The position numbers were made by a program, and so were the translations under genes. Below are positions 3,543-5,603 of a DNA stretch of 5,603 nt, piece by piece. Each line of letters begins with the position of its first letter. Position 1 is the stretch's first letter. The stretch comes from Euryarchaeota archaeon UBA128 (GTDB taxonomy: Archaea > Thermoplasmatota > Poseidoniia > Poseidoniales > Poseidoniaceae), in NCBI GenBank assembly GCA_002496955.1, contig DALZ01000160.1:8142-13744 (forward strand). Direction: 5' to 3'. The notes under the pieces are model-generated. The model worked only from the letters and a program-made list of their open reading frames with translations. It did not search any database and had not been told where the DNA came from.

Positions 3543-5603
3543 ATGTCTAGTGTATTTTCTCTACTTCACGAAAATCTGCAAAAAGCGCTAACTACGAAGG
3601 GATGGCAACCAACACCGATTCAAGAATCTGCAATTCCAGAAATTATTGCTGGCAAGAATCGACTTCTGATTGCGCCAACTGGTTCAGGTAAGACGCTTTC
3701 AGCAATCCTACCTATTCTACACCGTTGTATCACTGAACAATGGGACCCTCTCTCTGTATTGTACATCACACCATTAAGGGCTTTGAATCGTGATGTTGAT
3801 CGCAGACTACAAGAAATAGCCGAGGCGGTTGGATTAAGAGTTGGCCTTAGACATGGAGACACAACACAATCAGAACGGGCAAGACAAGTCCGCAAGCCAC
3901 CACACATACTGGTTACTACACCTGAAACATTCCAGTTGATGTTTACCGGCAAGAATTTGCGGGAATTACTCAAGACCGTCAATGCAGTAATAATCGATGA
4001 AGTACACGATCTTGCTGCAAGTGAGCGGGGCTGGCAGTTATCGCTTGGACTAGCGAGATTGGAAGCACTGTCGGATAAACAAGTCCAGCGTATTGGGCTA
4101 TCAGCAACCGTTGGCAATCCACTACAAGTTGCTGAATGGTTGGCAGAAGATGGTCGACCAATCATTGAAACGGGCAAACGGGTAACGGAGTTATTGGTAG
4201 AGGCAGAATTTCCAGAATCTAAGGATGAAACAGGTGGCATTGAGTATGCAATACCCTCACGGGCTCATGCAATATTTAGAAAAGTAATATCGATAATTGA
4301 AAAAGATGCACCATGTTTACTATTTGTCAATAGTAGAAGCGACGCTGAGACAATTGCCAACAGGCTGCAAAAGATGGCGCCACACCTTGAGATAGGCGTC
4401 CATCACGGTTCTCTAGCAACTAAAACTAGAGTTGAGATGGAGAATGGATTGCGCAGCGGAGAAATATCTGGTCTGGTCTGTACTTCAAGTTTGGAATTGG
4501 GTATCGATATCGGTTTAATCAATCGAATCATCCAAATCAAGAGTCCTCGTTCCGTAGACCGTCTACTACAGCGAGTTGGAAGAGCAGACCACCGGCTTGG
4601 TGGAATCGGTCGAGGCAATGTCTTTGCATGGGACTGTGATGAACTTGCCGAGGCAGCAGTAATTGCTCAGCGAGCAATGCAGGGTGAGCTTGAACCAGTT
4701 GTCTGGCGCAAAAACCCGCGCACGGTTGCAGTAAATCAACTGATTTTAATGGCTCATAGTTTCAAAGCAGTGTCAATAGACCGCGCAACAGAAATAATTG
4801 CCGAGGCGCCGCAGTTTGAGCACTGGTCGCGCAAGGATACTGTAGAACTACTGCAAGTTATTGCCGATAATTGGTTGCTGAAATATGCCGAAGTACCAGC
4901 AGATGTTCCATGGTATAGGTGGCCTTCAGCAATTTATGAAGAGGCGAAGACTATCGCTGAAAATAAATTTGTTGAACTACCAGAGCAAAGGCCAATGTTC
5001 AATACACCGGATGATGAAATACCAAACGAACTGAAATCAATCAGCCTTCAGTTGCCGAATCAGTATGCCAATGGCTGGTTTTCGATAGCAGGAAGAACCA
5101 GGGAATGGGTAAGTAATCACCTTTCAATGATTCCCGACAAGCAATCATATCGGGTAAGAGATAGCGTGACGAGAAAAACCATCGGTAGCGTCGATGAGGC
5201 ATTTGTGTTATCTTTGAACGATTCAGGTGAAGAAGAGGATGGCGCGGTCCGTCGATTTGTTATTGCGGGCCGGACATGGATGATAATTGATGCAGACCCG
5301 GAAAAATCGGAGTTGCTGGTGGTTCCTGCATCAGATCAAGCAAAAGCTCCGCAGTGGGTCGGTGAGTTGCCTCCGGTTCCGGCAGAGGTGGCGAGAGAAG
5401 TTGGTAAATTGCGGCAATTAATTGCTGATGATTTGGGCCTTTTGCCTAACTCCTCGTCAGGGCAAAAGCCAATCGACCGTTTCAATCTTCTTGCGTCAGA
5501 ATCTCTGAGTATTATTGACTATCCGATCAATGAGCATGGCTTGGGGATGCTTAGTGATGAAATTGGTGAGCATATGGAAAAATCAGGTAGCTTACCTACC
5601 GAC
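3543..5603 (+). CDS. lhr: Lhr-type superfamily 2 DNA helicase, C-terminus beyond window
   Basis: The frame is open from ATG 3543 to the window end, 687 residues without a stop. The two RecA-like domains carry all the usual motifs: WQPTPIQ (Q27 of the Q motif), Walker A APTGSGKT (44-51), TPLRALNRD (Ia), a DEVH box (152-155), SAT (187-189), FVNSR, HHGS (287-290), SSLELGIDIG (V) and QRVGRADH (VI, 343-350). HHGS and the SPRSVDRLLQRVGR segment are typical of Lhr (large helicase-related) proteins, which translocate 3' to 5' on single-stranded DNA and unwind forked or RNA-DNA duplexes in repair. The region after about residue 390 fits the Lhr winged-helix and fourth domain, including VRD..TRKTIGSVDEAFV, AGRTW and the GELPPVPAEVAREVGKLR segment. 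Lhr-core proteins are usually about 800-950 residues, so some 150-250 are missing. Motif VI has Asp349 where Gly is usual (GRAGH). Confidence 0.92.
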   Translation, partial: MSSVFSLLHENLQKALTTKGWQPTPIQESAIPEIIAGKNRLLIAPTGSGKTLSAILPILHRCITEQWDPLSVLYITPLRALNRDVDRRLQEIAEAVGLRVGLRHGDTTQSERARQVRKPPHILVTTPETFQLMFTGKNLRELLKTVNAVIIDEVHDLAASERGWQLSLGLARLEALSDKQVQRIGLSATVGNPLQVAEWLAEDGRPIIETGKRVTELLVEAEFPESKDETGGIEYAIPSRAHAIFRKVISIIEKDAPCLLFVNSRSDAETIANRLQKMAPHLEIGVHHGSLATKTRVEMENGLRSGEISGLVCTSSLELGIDIGLINRIIQIKSPRSVDRLLQRVGRADHRLGGIGRGNVFAWDCDELAEAAVIAQRAMQGELEPVVWRKNPRTVAVNQLILMAHSFKAVSIDRATEIIAEAPQFEHWSRKDTVELLQVIADNWLLKYAEVPADVPWYRWPSAIYEEAKTIAENKFVELPEQRPMFNTPDDEIPNELKSISLQLPNQYANGWFSIAGRTREWVSNHLSMIPDKQSYRVRDSVTRKTIGSVDEAFVLSLNDSGEEEDGAVRRFVIAGRTWMIIDADPEKSELLVVPASDQAKAPQWVGELPPVPAEVAREVGKLRQLIADDLGLLPNSSSGQKPIDRFNLLASESLSIIDYPINEHGLGMLSDEIGEHMEKSGSLPTD

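Noticed and set aside
3620..4618. Three - strand open frames (3620-4240, 3979-4161, 4403-4618), including one of 206 residues
   Set aside because: They are antisense to the Lhr helicase, which carries every expected motif in frame; the Ser/Arg-rich composition is typical of shadow translation.
1..5603. Defence island, toxin-antitoxin pair, CRISPR array or mobile element
   Set aside because: No tandem spaced repeats, transposase or integrase motifs are seen. The Hjc, RuvC-fold and Lhr genes could be mistaken for defence nucleases and helicases, but they fit chromosomal archaeal repair genes better.

Overview
The window looks archaeal, most likely a euryarchaeon of the Poseidoniia (Marine Group II/III) or a related Thermoplasmatota lineage. 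The archaeal call rests on three genes: an Hjc-type Holliday junction resolvase, a Ser/His/Asp (S26B, ER/archaeal-type) signal peptidase instead of the bacterial Ser/Lys type, and an Lhr-type helicase. The lineage is a weaker guess from protein style and moderately AT-rich, compact DNA. All six genes are chromosomal housekeeping or conserved hypothetical types. I see no IS element, CRISPR array, tRNA or rRNA.

Layout from left to right: (1) the 3' part of a site-2 (M50) membrane metalloprotease, + strand, 1-498, cut by the window edge. (2) An enlarged Hjc-like resolvase, - strand, 493-1161, convergent with (1); their stop codons share the palindrome CTATAG. (3) A 119-bp divergent intergenic region full of inverted GGTAA/TTACC repeats. 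(4) A conserved archaeal protein with a RuvC/RNase H-fold domain, + strand, 1281-2042. (5) A signal peptidase I with a large extracytoplasmic insertion, - strand, 2024-3025, overlapping (4) tail to tail by 19 bp. (6) A small two-helix membrane protein, - strand, 3035-3442, directly upstream of (5) and translationally coupled to it. (7) A 100-bp divergent intergenic region. (8) An Lhr-like SF2 helicase, + strand, 3543 to beyond the window end, with 687 codons visible.

The genes fall into two themes. One is DNA recombination and repair: Hjc, the RuvC-fold protein divergent from it, and the Lhr helicase. The other is membrane proteolysis and protein export: the site-2 protease, the signal peptidase and its small membrane partner. 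Each divergent pair shares a short control region and each convergent pair overlaps at its 3' ends. The most interesting points are the Hjc/RuvC-fold pair with a repeat-rich shared promoter region, the apparent loss of one RuvC-type active-site acid, the atypical Hjc architecture, and two convergent overlaps built on palindromes, one of which gives both proteins the same C-terminus, YSSEE. I found no clear case for a wholly new multi-gene system.
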